Below, piece by piece: positions 26,476 through 35,858 of a stretch of DNA of 64,000 nucleotides. The translations under genes were made by a program, and so were the position numbers. Numbering within the stretch: the stretch's first letter is position 1; every line of letters begins with the position of its first letter. Source of the DNA: Bradyrhizobium australiense (lineage in GTDB: Bacteria > Pseudomonadota > Alphaproteobacteria > Rhizobiales > Xanthobacteraceae); contig NZ_JAAVLX010000003.1 in the NCBI RefSeq assembly GCF_013114825.1, forward strand, positions 868,001 through 932,000, given 5' to 3'. The notes beneath the pieces are model-generated. The model made no database searches. It saw only the letters and a list, made by a program, of their open reading frames with translations, and was not told the origin of the DNA.

Positions 26476-28158
26476 TCAGGCCGCGGCCTTCTTCTCGTCG
26501 CGAAGTTCGCGGCGCAGGATCTTGCCGACATTGGTCTTCGGCAGGTCGGTCCTGAACTCGATCTGCTTGGGGACTTTGTAGGCAGTGAGCTGCGTGGTGC
26601 AGTACTTGATGACGTCATCGGTCGAAAGGTTTTGGTCTTTCTTGACGATGAAGGCCTTAACCGCCTCACCGGATTTGGAGTCGGCCACGCCGATCACAGC
26701 GCATTCGAGCACGCCTGGATGCCCGGCGATCACTTCCTCGATCTCGTTCGGATAGACGTTGAAGCCCGAGACCAGGATCATGTCCTTCTTGCGATCGACG
26801 ATCTTGGTGTAGCCGCGTTCGTCCATGACGCCGATGTCGCCGGTGCGGAAGAAGCCGTCCGCGGTCATCACGTTCGCGGTCTCTTCCGGCCGGTTCCAGT
26901 AGCCGGCCATCACCTGCGGTCCCTTGGCGCAGATCTCGCCGGGCTGGCCGAGCGGCACTTCCTTGCCGTCGTCGTCGCGGATCGAGATGTAAGTCGACGG
27001 CACGGGAATGCCGATCGAGCCGGAGAACTGGTCGGTGTCGGCGGGGTTGCAGGTCAGCACCGGCGAGGTCTCGGACAGGCCATAGCCTTCCGACAGCGCG
27101 CAGCCGGTGACCTTCAGCCACTTCTCCGCGACCGCCTTTTGCGTCGCCATGCCGCCGCCGAAGGAGGTCTTCAGCTTGGAGAAGTCGACCTTGTCGAAGC
27201 CGGGTGCGTTGAGCAGGGCGTTATAGAGCGTGTTGACCGCCGGGAAGCTGTTGACCTGGTATTTCTGCAGCTCCTTGATAAAGCCCGGTATGTCGCGCGG
27301 ATTCGGGATCAGGAGGTTGACGCCGCCGGCCCGCACCGCCATCAGGAAGCAAGCCGTCAGTGCGAAGATGTGATAGAGCGGTAGCGCGCAGACGATGAAG
27401 AGCTGGTCGACATGCGGCGGCTTCTTCAGCGCCGGCTGCAGCCAGGCGTCGTTCTGCAGCACGTTGGCCAGGATGTTGCGGTGGAGCAGGGTGGCGCCCT
27501 TGGAGACGCCGGTGGTGCCGCCGGTGTATTGCAGGAAAGCGACGTCCTCACGCGTGAGCTGCGGCTTGTTGAGCTTCTTGCTGCGGCCGGCGGCCAGCGC
27601 CTCGTTGAACGAGACCGCACCCGGGATCGACCAGGCCGGCACCATCTTCTTCACCTTGCGTACCACCAGGTTGACGATGACGCCCTTGAAGCCAAGCAGA
27701 TCGCCCATGCTGCCGACGATCACGTGCTTCACGGAGGTCTTCGCGATCACCTGCTGCAGGGTGGTAGCAAAATTCTCCAGAACGACGATCGCCTCGGCAC
27801 CGGAATCCTTGAGCTGATGCTCGAGCTCGCGCGGCGTGTAGAGCGGGTTGACGTTTACTACGGCATAGCCGGCGCGCAGCACGGCGGCGGTCGAGACCGG
27901 ATATTGCAGCACATTCGGCATCATCAGTGCGACGCGGGCGCCCTTCTGCAGCCCCTTGCTCTGCAGGTAAGCGCCGAGCGCGGCCGACATCTGGTCGAGC
28001 TCGCGGTAGCTGATCGACTTGTCCATGCAGATGAACGCCTTGCGTTCGGCGAACTTCGCAAAGCTTTCTTCCAACAGTTCGACCAGCGACGAGTACTGGG
28101 CGACGTCGATATCGGCTGGCACGCCGGCCGGATATTGCTTGAGCCAGATCCGCTCCAT
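26476..28158 (-). CDS. fadD: Long-chain fatty-acid-CoA ligase
   Basis: The 560-residue AMP-forming ligase carries the ATP loop YTGGTTGVSKGATL, the GYGLSETSP motif, the fatty-acid signature GFNVYPNEIEEVIAGHPG and the catalytic lysine in VGKILRRELR. Its opening (MERIWLKQYPAGVPADI) is typical of FadD. It activates imported fatty acids to acyl-CoA at the inner membrane for beta-oxidation or lipid synthesis. A near-perfect 33-base palindrome lies 21 bases upstream of the ATG. Confidence 0.93.
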   Translation of the reverse strand: MERIWLKQYPAGVPADIDVAQYSSLVELLEESFAKFAERKAFICMDKSISYRELDQMSAALGAYLQSKGLQKGARVALMMPNVLQYPVSTAAVLRAGYAVVNVNPLYTPRELEHQLKDSGAEAIVVLENFATTLQQVIAKTSVKHVIVGSMGDLLGFKGVIVNLVVRKVKKMVPAWSIPGAVSFNEALAAGRSKKLNKPQLTREDVAFLQYTGGTTGVSKGATLLHRNILANVLQNDAWLQPALKKPPHVDQLFIVCALPLYHIFALTACFLMAVRAGGVNLLIPNPRDIPGFIKELQKYQVNSFPAVNTLYNALLNAPGFDKVDFSKLKTSFGGGMATQKAVAEKWLKVTGCALSEGYGLSETSPVLTCNPADTDQFSGSIGIPVPSTYISIRDDDGKEVPLGQPGEICAKGPQVMAGYWNRPEETANVMTADGFFRTGDIGVMDERGYTKIVDRKKDMILVSGFNVYPNEIEEVIAGHPGVLECAVIGVADSKSGEAVKAFIVKKDQNLSTDDVIKYCTTQLTAYKVPKQIEFRTDLPKTNVGKILRRELRDEKKAAA

Positions 28159-28178
28159 GGTATTTCCCCTCTGGTTTT

Positions 28179-28211
28179 GAGCACGGCTCTGATTGCATCA
28201 GATCCGTGCTC
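28179..28211. repeat. 33-base palindrome upstream of fadD
   Basis: The 15-base arms GAGCACGGCTCTGAT and ATCAGATCCGTGCTC pair with one mismatch around a TGC centre. Its position just upstream of fadD could make it an operator or 5' leader hairpin, but it joins directly to a second repeat (28224-28270) and may simply be part of a dispersed element. Confidence 0.6.
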
Positions 28212-28223
28212 TCATTTTGTTTT

Positions 28224-28270
28224 GACGCGTTTTCTTGACGCGAACCGGCACCCACTTCGCTCGAAAACGC
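28224..28270. repeat. Inverted repeat GCGTTTTC...GAAAACGC
   Basis: GACGCGTTTTCTTGACGCG is followed by AACCGGCACCCACTTCG and CTCGAAAACGC; the GCGTTTTC / GAAAACGC ends are complementary. From memory this sequence type is a common intergenic repeat in Bradyrhizobium; a BLASTN search would settle it. Confidence 0.55.
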
Positions 28271-28431
28271 TATGGCTCCCTGTTTCTCGGCCAGCCATGC
28301 CTTGTTTTGGGCAGTATTGTGAATGCCGCCGCCGATGGCAAGCGGCTGCGCGCTATCGACGCATTTCAGAGATCTGGAATCGTTCAGCCGGCCGGCAGGA
28401 AAACTGCCTAATTACGTGCCTTCGTGGGCCG

Positions 28432-29871
28432 TTAACCAGCCGGCTTGTTTTCGCCTTTGGGTTTAGCGGCGGCCTTCGGCTTGGCCGGCTTCGGCGCGGG
28501 CTTGTCCCCGACGGCAGCGGGCTTGGCGGCCGGCTTTTTGTCGGCGGAAACTGTAGGCTTTCTCTCGGCCGCAGCGGCCGGCTTGGCGGCGGCCTCCGGC
28601 TTGGCGTTCGCATGCCGGACTGCAGCAGGCTTGGCTGCCGGTTTCGCGCTGGCTTCGGCCTTTGGTGCTGCGGCGTCGGGCTTCTTCGCTGCAATATTCG
28701 ATTTCTTGCCGCGCTTGGCCGGCGTCTGCTTCTCGGCGTCCGCCGCAACAGCCGCGATCAACGCAGGTCCGGACTTGGTCGGACCGGTATAGACCGGAAC
28801 GGGCTCGGACGGCTCCGCTGCGGCCGCCAGCAATTCCGAGGGCTTGCCCAACGGCGGCTGCAGCCCGGCGGTGAAGAACGTGACCGCACTCTCGCCGGTC
28901 GACGTGCTGCCATTGGAGGCCACGATGTCCGCATCCTCGTCGGTGGCCGGCCGCTTGCGCTTGCCGTTGCACATCTCGTCGCGCAGGTTCGGCGGCGATG
29001 CGTCGATCGGAACGAGATTCTCCACGGTGCCGAGCGCGGGCTTCAGCCAGCCCAGCCCGTTGCCGCCGAAGCCGCGCTCCAGCAATTGTGCCGCGCGAAC
29101 CGCGCGCGCCTGGCCTGAGGATGCGCCGAGCACGACGGCGATCAGCCGTTTGCCGTTACGCGTTGCGGACGCAACCAGATTGTAGCCGGAAGCGCAGATG
29201 AAGCCGGTCTTGAAACCGTCGGCGCCGGGATAACGTCCGATCAGCTTGTTGAAATTCTGCGTCACCCTGCGCCCGTAGCGGATCGACGGGATGTGCATGA
29301 AGTATTCGTATTCCGGCAGGTCGCGAATGACGGCACGCGCCAGGATCGCGAGATCGCGCGCCGAGGTGATCTGTCCGTCAGCCGGCAGGCCGTTCGGATT
29401 GACGTAGCTCGTCTGCGTCATGCCGAGCTTTTGCGCGGTCTGGTTCATCATGGCCGAGAAACCGTCGACCGATCCGCCGACGCCTTCGGCGAGCACCACG
29501 GCCATGTCATTGGCCGACTTCACCATCATCATCTTCAGCGCGTTGTCGACGGTGACCTGAATGCCCGGACGAAAACCCATCTTGGACGGTGACTGCGAGG
29601 CGGCGACTGGTGATACCGTCAAGAGCGTGTCGAGCGACAGACGTCCTTCCTTCACCGCCTTCAGCGTGACGTAGGCGGTCATGATCTTGGTCACCGAGGC
29701 GGGATACCAGGGCATGGTGGCATTGTCGGCCTGCAGCACCTTGCCGGTATCGGCTTCAACGACCAGCAGCGCTTCGGCGTGCACCGCGCGCGGCGTTATG
29801 ACGGCAAGCGCCGTCGCCAGGAAAATCAGGTTCAATGAGGAAGCGCGAAGCAACGGGCGAAGAAAATGCAC
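28432..29871 (-). CDS. D-alanyl-D-alanine carboxypeptidase with a Lys/Ala-rich tail
   Basis: The 479-residue exported serine peptidase (S11, penicillin-binding protein 5/6 type) has a signal peptide to about residue 32, the SxxK motif at S59-K62 (PASVTKIMTAY), SxN in VKSANDMAVV and KTG in DGFKTGFICASG. It trims the terminal D-Ala from peptidoglycan stem peptides. After about residue 330 comes a long Ala/Lys/Pro-rich tail without fold, not found in the standard enzyme. The start is a GTG at 29871. ndvA lies upstream on the same strand. Confidence 0.92.
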   Translation of the reverse strand: MHFLRPLLRASSLNLIFLATALAVITPRAVHAEALLVVEADTGKVLQADNATMPWYPASVTKIMTAYVTLKAVKEGRLSLDTLLTVSPVAASQSPSKMGFRPGIQVTVDNALKMMMVKSANDMAVVLAEGVGGSVDGFSAMMNQTAQKLGMTQTSYVNPNGLPADGQITSARDLAILARAVIRDLPEYEYFMHIPSIRYGRRVTQNFNKLIGRYPGADGFKTGFICASGYNLVASATRNGKRLIAVVLGASSGQARAVRAAQLLERGFGGNGLGWLKPALGTVENLVPIDASPPNLRDEMCNGKRKRPATDEDADIVASNGSTSTGESAVTFFTAGLQPPLGKPSELLAAAAEPSEPVPVYTGPTKSGPALIAAVAADAEKQTPAKRGKKSNIAAKKPDAAAPKAEASAKPAAKPAAVRHANAKPEAAAKPAAAAERKPTVSADKKPAAKPAAVGDKPAPKPAKPKAAAKPKGENKPAG

Positions 29872-30081
29872 TTTTCCGTTCCGGTCCTTGGAGACCCGCC
29901 TTCGAAAAGGAGGTCCTCTAGATCTATCGTTCGGGTTTCAAGCGTGTCCGGGCCGTCGCTTTGCGACAGGCGCAAACCTATACCGGCTTGCCGATCCAGA
30001 ACAGAGGCTCGGCAACTAAATCGTGGATGAAATGGGCGCAATTTCGACGGTTTTTTGAACCGCAACGGCGGCTTTGCTGCG

Positions 30082-31860
30082 CTATTTGACGCCGATTCCA
30101 GCGCGTGCGCTCTCCTGCACCATGAACTGGGCCTTTGCGAGTTCCGCAAAGCGTCCGCCTTTGACCACCAGTTCATCGAAAGTTCCGCTTTCGATCACCC
30201 GCCCATTGTCGAACATGAGGATGCAGGTGGCGTTGCGGATCGTCGAAAGCCGGTGCGCGATCACAAAGGTGGTACGGCCCTTCATCACCTCGTCGAGGGC
30301 GGCGTTGACCTTGGCCTCGGTGACGGCGTCGAGTGCGCTGGTCGCCTCGTCGAGGATCAGGATGGGCGGGTCTTTCAGCAGCGCGCGGGCGATCGACAGG
30401 CGCTGGCGCTCGCCGCCCGACAGCATCCGGCCGCGCTCGCCGGCATGGGTCTCGAATTTCTTCTCACTGCGCTCGATGAATTCCAGCGCTTGCGCGCGGC
30501 TTGCGGCGATGCGCATTTCCTCGTCGCTAGCGTCGGGCTTGCCGACGCGCAGATTGTCCGCGATCGAGCGGTTGAACAGCAAGGCCTCCTGGAACACCAC
30601 GCCGATGTTCCGCCGCAGCGCCGTCAGCTTCAACGCGCGAATGTCCATGCCGTCGATCTTGATGATGCCGGATTGCGGATCGAAGGCGCGATGCAAGAGC
30701 GCGATAGCCGTCGACTTGCCGGCGCCGGTCGGGCCGACCAGGGCGATGGTCTGGCCGGGCAGCGCGGTAAACGAAACGTCTTCGACCGCGGGCCGCTTGC
30801 CGTCATAGGAAAACGAGACGTCGTGGAATTCGACGAGGCCGGAGAGCCGCCCGGTATCGACCGCGCCGGGCCGGTCGCGCACTGCAGGCACAGCGTCCAG
30901 CACGTCGAAGAATTCCTGCAAGCGGGGCGCCTCCATGAACACGCTGTTGATGAAGCTCACCACTTGTTCGAGCTTCTGGATCAGCATGGTCGCGAAGCTC
31001 ACGAACATCACGATCTCGCCGACCGTCGTCTGTCCCTGCGCGTGCAGGTAGATACCGACGGTAAAGATCGCGAGCACGGTGATAGTGGTGGAGGCGCGGG
31101 TGATGACGGTTATTAGAGCCCACCAGCCTAGCACCGGCATCTGCGCGGCGAGCAGCTTGTCGGCGACGAAACGCAGGCCCTGAACCTCCGCATCGATCCG
31201 CACGAAGCTCTGCACCAGTGCGACGTTGCCGAGCGCATCAGACGCGCGTGCCGAGAGATCGCTGTACTGCGCCTCGACTTCGCTCTGCATGCCATAGGTC
31301 TTGCGCACCACCATCGTGGTGAGCACGGTGAATATCACGCACAGCACGAACAAGAGGATCGCCAGCCGCCAGTTGATGTAAAGCGCCAGCGGCAGCAGCA
31401 CCACCAGCGACAGGATGGCAGCAAAATGCTCGCGGAAGAAGGCAACCCAGAGCCGCCAGAGCGAGTCGGTACCGTTCAGCATCACCTTCATCAAGCGACC
31501 GGAATGTGTGCCGGTGTGGAAGGTCAGCGGCAGCTGCATGATATGCTCGAAATAGTTCGTCAGCACCGCCTGGCGCTGCCGGTGCGCCAGCTTGTCGGCG
31601 TGGAGCGCGACGACGGCGCTGCAGCCGATCGTGAACAGGCCGAACACAACCCAGGCCGCCAGCAGCGGCCAGGCCGAGTTCGAGGCCAGCATTCCGCTCT
31701 GCGGCTTGCCGGAGAGCACGTCGACAATTTTGCCGAACAGCACCGGTTCGGCGAACTGCGCCCCGGCCAGCAAGAGATTGGCGACGGCCAGAATCCAGCC
31801 CAGCCGCGCCTCCTTGCCGAGCAGCTCGAGGACGCGGATGTAAAGGCGCAGCATGGACAT
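30082..31860 (-). CDS. ndvA: Cyclic beta-1,2-glucan ABC exporter
   Basis: The 592-residue half-transporter has six membrane helices (about 1-320) and an ABC ATPase domain: Walker [10 protein letters not shown], signature LSGGERQR, Walker [15 protein letters not shown] and the H-loop VIAHRLSTI. The opening [20 protein letters not shown] and [14 protein letters not shown] closely match the NdvA/ChvA family, which exports cyclic glucans needed for osmotic adaptation and host interaction. ATG 31860 is favoured over an in-frame TTG at 31887. Substrate is inferred from the family. Confidence 0.9.
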   Translation of the reverse strand: MSMLRLYIRVLELLGKEARLGWILAVANLLLAGAQFAEPVLFGKIVDVLSGKPQSGMLASNSAWPLLAAWVVFGLFTIGCSAVVALHADKLAHRQRQAVLTNYFEHIMQLPLTFHTGTHSGRLMKVMLNGTDSLWRLWVAFFREHFAAILSLVVLLPLALYINWRLAILLFVLCVIFTVLTTMVVRKTYGMQSEVEAQYSDLSARASDALGNVALVQSFVRIDAEVQGLRFVADKLLAAQMPVLGWWALITVITRASTTITVLAIFTVGIYLHAQGQTTVGEIVMFVSFATMLIQKLEQVVSFINSVFMEAPRLQEFFDVLDAVPAVRDRPGAVDTGRLSGLVEFHDVSFSYDGKRPAVEDVSFTALPGQTIALVGPTGAGKSTAIALLHRAFDPQSGIIKIDGMDIRALKLTALRRNIGVVFQEALLFNRSIADNLRVGKPDASDEEMRIAASRAQALEFIERSEKKFETHAGERGRMLSGGERQRLSIARALLKDPPILILDEATSALDAVTEAKVNAALDEVMKGRTTFVIAHRLSTIRNATCILMFDNGRVIESGTFDELVVKGGRFAELAKAQFMVQESARAGIGVK

Positions 31861-31962
31861 CAGATGAGGACTCGCAAGACGATTCAATCGCCCATTGTAA
31901 GCCGGGATCGCTTGGGACGACTAGTGAGGCAGGTGCATTCGTCAGGCGCTCGAGCAAGCGGT

Positions 31963-32134
31963 TTATCCCTCTCCCCACCCTTCCCCGCAAGGGGCCCGCA
32001 AGGGGGAGGGCGCCTAACGAGCGTACTCACCTCACTTCGCGCTACACCCACTGCTGGATCTGTTTGCATCGTGAGGGAGGCCCCGCTGGATGGGCTCCCT
32101 CCCCCTTGCGGGTGAGGATTGGGGAGAGGGATAA
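31963..32134. repeat. Long palindromic repeat (CTCTCCCC family, third copy)
   Basis: TTATCCCTCTCCCCACCCTT on the left is mirrored by ATTGGGGAGAGGGATAAG on the right, with GGGGGAGGG / CCCTCCCCC inside. It fills most of the 309-base gap between ndvA and the NMT1-type receptor gene, which holds no gene. Confidence 0.8.
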
Positions 32135-32169
32135 GCCGCGAGCACTGGCGGCGCGAAGAGAGCGCTCAC

Positions 32170-33246
32170 TCAATTAATCAGCCGCCCGTTGAGCGGCGGC
32201 AGGAACTGGTCGTCGAAAATGTCGGAGGCCTGCGGCCGCCTCTGAAACTTGAAGTCCTCCCCGACCTGATCGATCGAGCGTTCAAAGCGTGCCGGATCGA
32301 TGGCGCCGATGCCGTTGCGTTTCACTTCGCTGGTCAGGATGTAGTCACGGAGGATGCTTTGCAGCCGCTCGAGTTCGAGGTCCTTCGAGCCGCCGTCCAT
32401 GCGATTTGCGACCTCGCCCGCTGCGCTTTCGGGGTCCTTGACCGTGAGATGCAACCCGCCGATGACGGCTCGCAGGAATCCTTTCACCGCCTCGGGCTTG
32501 GCGGCTATCAGCGCCGGGTTGGCGATAACAGCGAAGCCGTAGGCCTCGCAGCCATAGTCGCCGAATTTCAGCACCGCCAGGTCGTCGGCCGGCACGCCAC
32601 GGTCTTTCAGATTGATCGCCGACAGATAGGAGAATCCGGTCACGGCATCGATTTGGCCCGCCGACAGCATCGGCTCGCGCACCGCGGCACTGATGCTGCT
32701 CTGCTTCACGCTCTTGATCTTGATGCCGTTCTGCTGCGCTACCGCCGGCCATAATCGGACCGACAGGTCACCTTCGGCGACGCCGAGAGTCTTGCCCTCG
32801 ATGTCGGTCAGCGCGCGGACGCCACGGCTCTTGCGGGCGATAATGGCGTAGGGCGCCTTGTTGAACAGCACGAACACGGCCTTGATTCTGGGGCCACCCT
32901 GCTTGTCCTTGTCGCGAAACCGCATCAATGCGTTGATGTCGACCAGGGCGAAATCGCTGGTGCCTGCCGCGACGCGCGCAATCGCGTCCGACGATCCGCT
33001 GGCGATGTTGGTCGTGACCGCAAGAGCTTCCGCGCTGAACAGGCCGCCGGCGGCCGCCATCACGAACGGCGCCGCCGCGGCATCGATCGGACGATCCAGC
33101 GAAAACTGGATCGCGAGCGGAGGCCGAGGTTCGTCGGCGGCGAGGGCGCTATTCGCCGTGAAGCCCGCAATGGCGCACAGGCCGGCAAGGTAAGCCAGGA
33201 GAACGCGCAGGCGAGAGCGGATGGCGTTGGTCCTGATCGCACGCAT
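32170..33246 (-). CDS. NMT1/SsuA-type ABC solute-binding protein
   Basis: The product is 358 residues from ATG 33246, where a signal peptide begins (RVLLAYLAGLCAIAGFTANS, then ALAAD). The mature part follows the NMT1/THI5-like fold: FVMAAAGGLFSAEALAV, AIARVAAGTSDFALVDINAL, LTDIEGKTLGVAEGD and AGQIDAVTGFSY. Such receptors serve ABC importers for sulphonates, nitrate, pyrimidine precursors or aromatic acids. No permease or ATPase gene is next to it. Ligand unknown. Confidence 0.88.
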   Translation of the reverse strand: MRAIRTNAIRSRLRVLLAYLAGLCAIAGFTANSALAADEPRPPLAIQFSLDRPIDAAAAPFVMAAAGGLFSAEALAVTTNIASGSSDAIARVAAGTSDFALVDINALMRFRDKDKQGGPRIKAVFVLFNKAPYAIIARKSRGVRALTDIEGKTLGVAEGDLSVRLWPAVAQQNGIKIKSVKQSSISAAVREPMLSAGQIDAVTGFSYLSAINLKDRGVPADDLAVLKFGDYGCEAYGFAVIANPALIAAKPEAVKGFLRAVIGGLHLTVKDPESAAGEVANRMDGGSKDLELERLQSILRDYILTSEVKRNGIGAIDPARFERSIDQVGEDFKFQRRPQASDIFDDQFLPPLNGRLIN

Positions 33247-33487
33247 CGAGACTACATCAGCAAGAGGTGGGACAAGTTGCCGCGCCGGTGATGTCGGTTT
33301 CGTGACATCGGCAACGGCAGACTTGGCCCTTGGGCGAGCTACTGTGCTGCATCTAACCTGAATGGTCGATGACTGCCACGATTTTGCCGGGGATCGTTCA
33401 GCCGCCGTTCGGATTCGGGAACCTAGTATCCGTTCGGTGGTTAGCTGTCGAAGGCCTGTCAGGCCAGCTCCCACGGAGGATGTCGAG

Positions 33488-33883
33488 ATGTTTGCGCGAA
33501 AAGGTGTGTTTTCATCGATAGGCCGCGCCGGCGCGGTGGCGGCGGTTGTGGCCGTGGCGCTGACGGCAGTCGCGCCGACAACGACGTTCGCAGGCTCCGC
33601 GCCGTCGGGCAAGGGCCTCACGGCATCGGCCGGCACCAGCGACGCGACAGATATCAGCGCCCGTCGTCGGCATTATCGCGGCGGTGGCGGCGCGGCCGCG
33701 GCAGCGGCCTTCGCTGGCATCGTCGGCACTGGCCTTGCGATTGCGGCCACGCAGAATCGTCGTCACTACTACGACGACTACGGCTATTATGGCGGCGGCC
33801 CGGCCTATTACGGCGACCCGACCCCCTATTACTATCCGCGCAACTGCATCGGCTGCGGTCCCTATTATCGGCCGCGCTGGTAA
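33488..33883 (+). CDS. Exported Gly/Tyr-rich small protein
   Basis: The 131-residue protein has a signal peptide (VVAVALTAVAPTTTFA), a short motif TDISARRRHYRGGG, a hydrophobic Ala/Gly stretch (about 73-95) and a Tyr/Gly/Pro-rich C-terminus (DDYGYYGGGPAYYGDP) with a CIGCGPYY motif. CGGAGG upstream of ATG 33488 fixes the start. A strong terminator follows. The protein at 62189-62509 has the same plan. Function unknown; the tail could be envelope- or metal-associated. Confidence 0.75.
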   Translation: MFARKGVFSSIGRAGAVAAVVAVALTAVAPTTTFAGSAPSGKGLTASAGTSDATDISARRRHYRGGGGAAAAAAFAGIVGTGLAIAATQNRRHYYDDYGYYGGGPAYYGDPTPYYYPRNCIGCGPYYRPRW

Positions 33884-33914
33884 TCGCGGCTTTCGCCAAC
33901 CGTTCAATATGAAT

Positions 33915-33944
33915 CCACCGGCCGCTCCGGCCGGTGGTTTTTTT
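33915..33944 (+). terminator. Rho-independent terminator
   Basis: CCACCGGCCG and CGGCCGGTGG form a perfect 10-bp stem around CTC, followed by seven Ts. It ends the Gly/Tyr-rich protein gene 32 bases after its stop. Confidence 0.9.
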
Positions 33945-34001
33945 ATGGTTGTAGCGGCGGCCGTTAACACGCCGGACACGGCTTTGCATTAGGTTCGGAG
34001 A

Positions 34002-34424
34002 ATGAGTGATTCGCTCGAACGGCTTTATCAGGCTGTCCTCGCGGCCCGGGACCTCGATCCGGCCACGTCGCGCACGGCCCGGCTGTTTCAGCGCGGCCCC
34101 TCCAAGATGGCCAAGAAGCTCGCCGAGGAAGCCATCGAGGTCGTGATCGACGCCGTCAACGGGAAGGCCGACGCGGTGGTCCGCGAGAGCGCCGATCTGC
34201 TCTATAACTTGACCGTCCTGTGGGCTTCGGCCGGCGTGAAGCCCGCCGATGTCTGGCGCGAAATGGAGCGGCGCGAGGACCTGCTCGGCATCGCCGAGAA
34301 GCTGCCGAAGCCCGTCAAGTCGCCGAAAACGGCGCCAGCCAAGCCGCTGCCCAAGGCGACGGCAGGCCCCGCAGTCCGGCGGCGAATTGTCGCGCTGGAA
34401 GGCCGTTCCTTACGCAAGCGGTAG
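34002..34424 (+). CDS. hisE: Phosphoribosyl-ATP diphosphatase-like protein
   Basis: The 140-residue protein has a HisE/MazG-type helical core (SRTARLFQRGPSKMAKKLAE, then EAIEVVIDAVNG and VVRESADLLYNLTVLWASAG) with the metal-binding EExxE and ExxD pattern. HisE hydrolyses PR-ATP in histidine synthesis. It is longer than usual (about 105-110) by a basic Lys/Pro/Ala tail, and no other his gene is nearby, so it may be a second copy or a different nucleotide pyrophosphohydrolase. Confidence 0.8.
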   Translation: MSDSLERLYQAVLAARDLDPATSRTARLFQRGPSKMAKKLAEEAIEVVIDAVNGKADAVVRESADLLYNLTVLWASAGVKPADVWREMERREDLLGIAEKLPKPVKSPKTAPAKPLPKATAGPAVRRRIVALEGRSLRKR

Positions 34425-34472
34425 TAAATCCCATCAAATTCCGTCGTTTTCCGGCATGGACAAATCCGCTCC

Positions 34473-35072
34473 ATGATGGTTCATGCGCCCATGCTCAAAC
34501 GGACCTACGACTGGTGCATCGACGCCGCCGACAAGCCCTATGCGCTCTGGATCATGGCGGCGGTCTCCTTCGCGGAAAGCTCGTTTTTCCCGATCCCCCC
34601 CGACATCATGCTGCTGCCGATGTCGCTGGCGCAGCCGAAGAAGGCGTGGTGGTTTGCGGCCGTCTGTACCATCGCATCGGTTGCCGGCGGCGTGGTCGGG
34701 TACGCCATCGGCGCGTTGCTCTATGACTCGGTTGGGCACTGGCTGATCACGGTCTACGGTCTCAGTGACAAGGTCGAAACCTTCCGTGCCTCCTATGCCG
34801 AATGGGGCGCGGTGATCATCCTGCTGAAGGGCCTGACGCCGATCCCCTACAAGCTCGTCACCATCACTTCGGGGTTTGCTGGCTACAATATCTGGCTGTT
34901 TATCCTGTGCTCGATCGTGGCGCGCGGCGGGCGGTTCTTCGTGGTCGCGGTCCTGCTCAACCGCTATGGCGACCTGATCCGGGCCGAGCTGGAAAAGCGC
35001 CTCGGCACCTGGGTGGCCATCGGCGCCGTCGTCCTGGTGCTCGGCTTTTACGTCGCGTTCAAGTTGGTCTAG
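34473..35072 (+). CDS. YqaA/DedA-type (VTT-domain) membrane protein
   Basis: The 199-residue protein has about five hydrophobic segments. It shows the DedA/VTT pattern FAESSFFPIPPDIMLLPMSL and the re-entrant loop region KGLTPIPYKLVTITSGFAG. VTT proteins include lipid scramblases and undecaprenyl-phosphate or polyprenyl flippases; the YqaA branch is poorly studied. ATG 34491 (MLKRTYDW) is a plausible alternative start; neither has a strong ribosome binding site. It follows the HisE-like gene by 48 bases. Confidence 0.88.
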   Translation: MMVHAPMLKRTYDWCIDAADKPYALWIMAAVSFAESSFFPIPPDIMLLPMSLAQPKKAWWFAAVCTIASVAGGVVGYAIGALLYDSVGHWLITVYGLSDKVETFRASYAEWGAVIILLKGLTPIPYKLVTITSGFAGYNIWLFILCSIVARGGRFFVVAVLLNRYGDLIRAELEKRLGTWVAIGAVVLVLGFYVAFKLV

Positions 35073-35112
35073 CGCTTTGCCGGTATCCCGGCTTCAGGCT
35101 ACGTTTGGTCCC

Positions 35113-35700
35113 ATGCCCGATCGAATCGGCCGTTTGATCAAGCTATTCGGAACGCAACGCGCGACCGTTGGCCTCGTTGCATCCATGCTTGCGATCGCTC
35201 CCGACGCTGGTTGGCCGCAGGCCGCACCGCAGCCGTCGCTCGGCCTGCAGTCGCCGGCCCAGCAGTCGGTGCCGGCGCAGCCCGAGCCGCAGCAGGTCGA
35301 GCCACAGCAAGCGCCGCGCGATGAAAATCCCGGCCTGATCAACGAAATCGGAAAACTGTTCGAGAAGTCCAAATCGCTGTTGCCGCCGCTGAAGAGCCCA
35401 AGCGAGACCTTCGAGGACTTCAACGCAGGCGCCAAGAGCGCCGGCGAGAGCCTGTCGGACATTGCCAGGCCATCACTGATGGTGAGTGGGCGCGCCGCGT
35501 GTCTCGTGGCCGCCAACGGCGCGCCCGATTGCAAGGCCGGCGCCGATCGGCTGTGCCAGAGCAAGGGCTACAAGGAAGGCAAGAGCCTCGACACCGATGC
35601 CGCCGAGAAATGCTCGCCGAAGGTGTACCTGCCGGGCCGTAAGCGCGAGCCGGGCGACTGCAAGACCGAAAATTACGTGACGAGGGCGCTGTGCCAGTAG
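35113..35700 (+). CDS. Exported Pro/Gln-rich hypothetical protein
   Basis: The product is 195 residues from ATG 35113. An N-terminal hydrophobic segment (VGLVASMLAIAP) probably directs export. A Gln/Pro-rich stretch follows (about 40-75, PQQVEPQQAPRDENPG), then a folded C-terminal half with six cysteines (AACLVAANG, DCKAGADRLCQSKG, EKCSPKVYLPG, DCKTE, ALCQ), which suggests disulphides. An in-frame start at 35077 is also possible. No family recognised. Confidence 0.7.
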   Translation: MPDRIGRLIKLFGTQRATVGLVASMLAIAPDAGWPQAAPQPSLGLQSPAQQSVPAQPEPQQVEPQQAPRDENPGLINEIGKLFEKSKSLLPPLKSPSETFEDFNAGAKSAGESLSDIARPSLMVSGRAACLVAANGAPDCKAGADRLCQSKGYKEGKSLDTDAAEKCSPKVYLPGRKREPGDCKTENYVTRALCQ

Positions 35701-35858
35701 CGCGGATCTCCAAGCGCCGGAGAGATGATGCGCAAACGCATCGCGGCCAGCGTGAAAACGCAATAATTGACACTGGAAAGATTGCCTTGTTGGTAGGTAT
35801 GACGTCTGGCAGCTCTAGAGTCACGTCGCTTGCCTGAACAACCAAAGGATCGTTTCGA

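Noticed and set aside
30055..31116. 353-codon plus-strand frame opposite ndvA
   Set aside because: Antisense shadow of a clear ABC transporter; typical GC-rich artefact.
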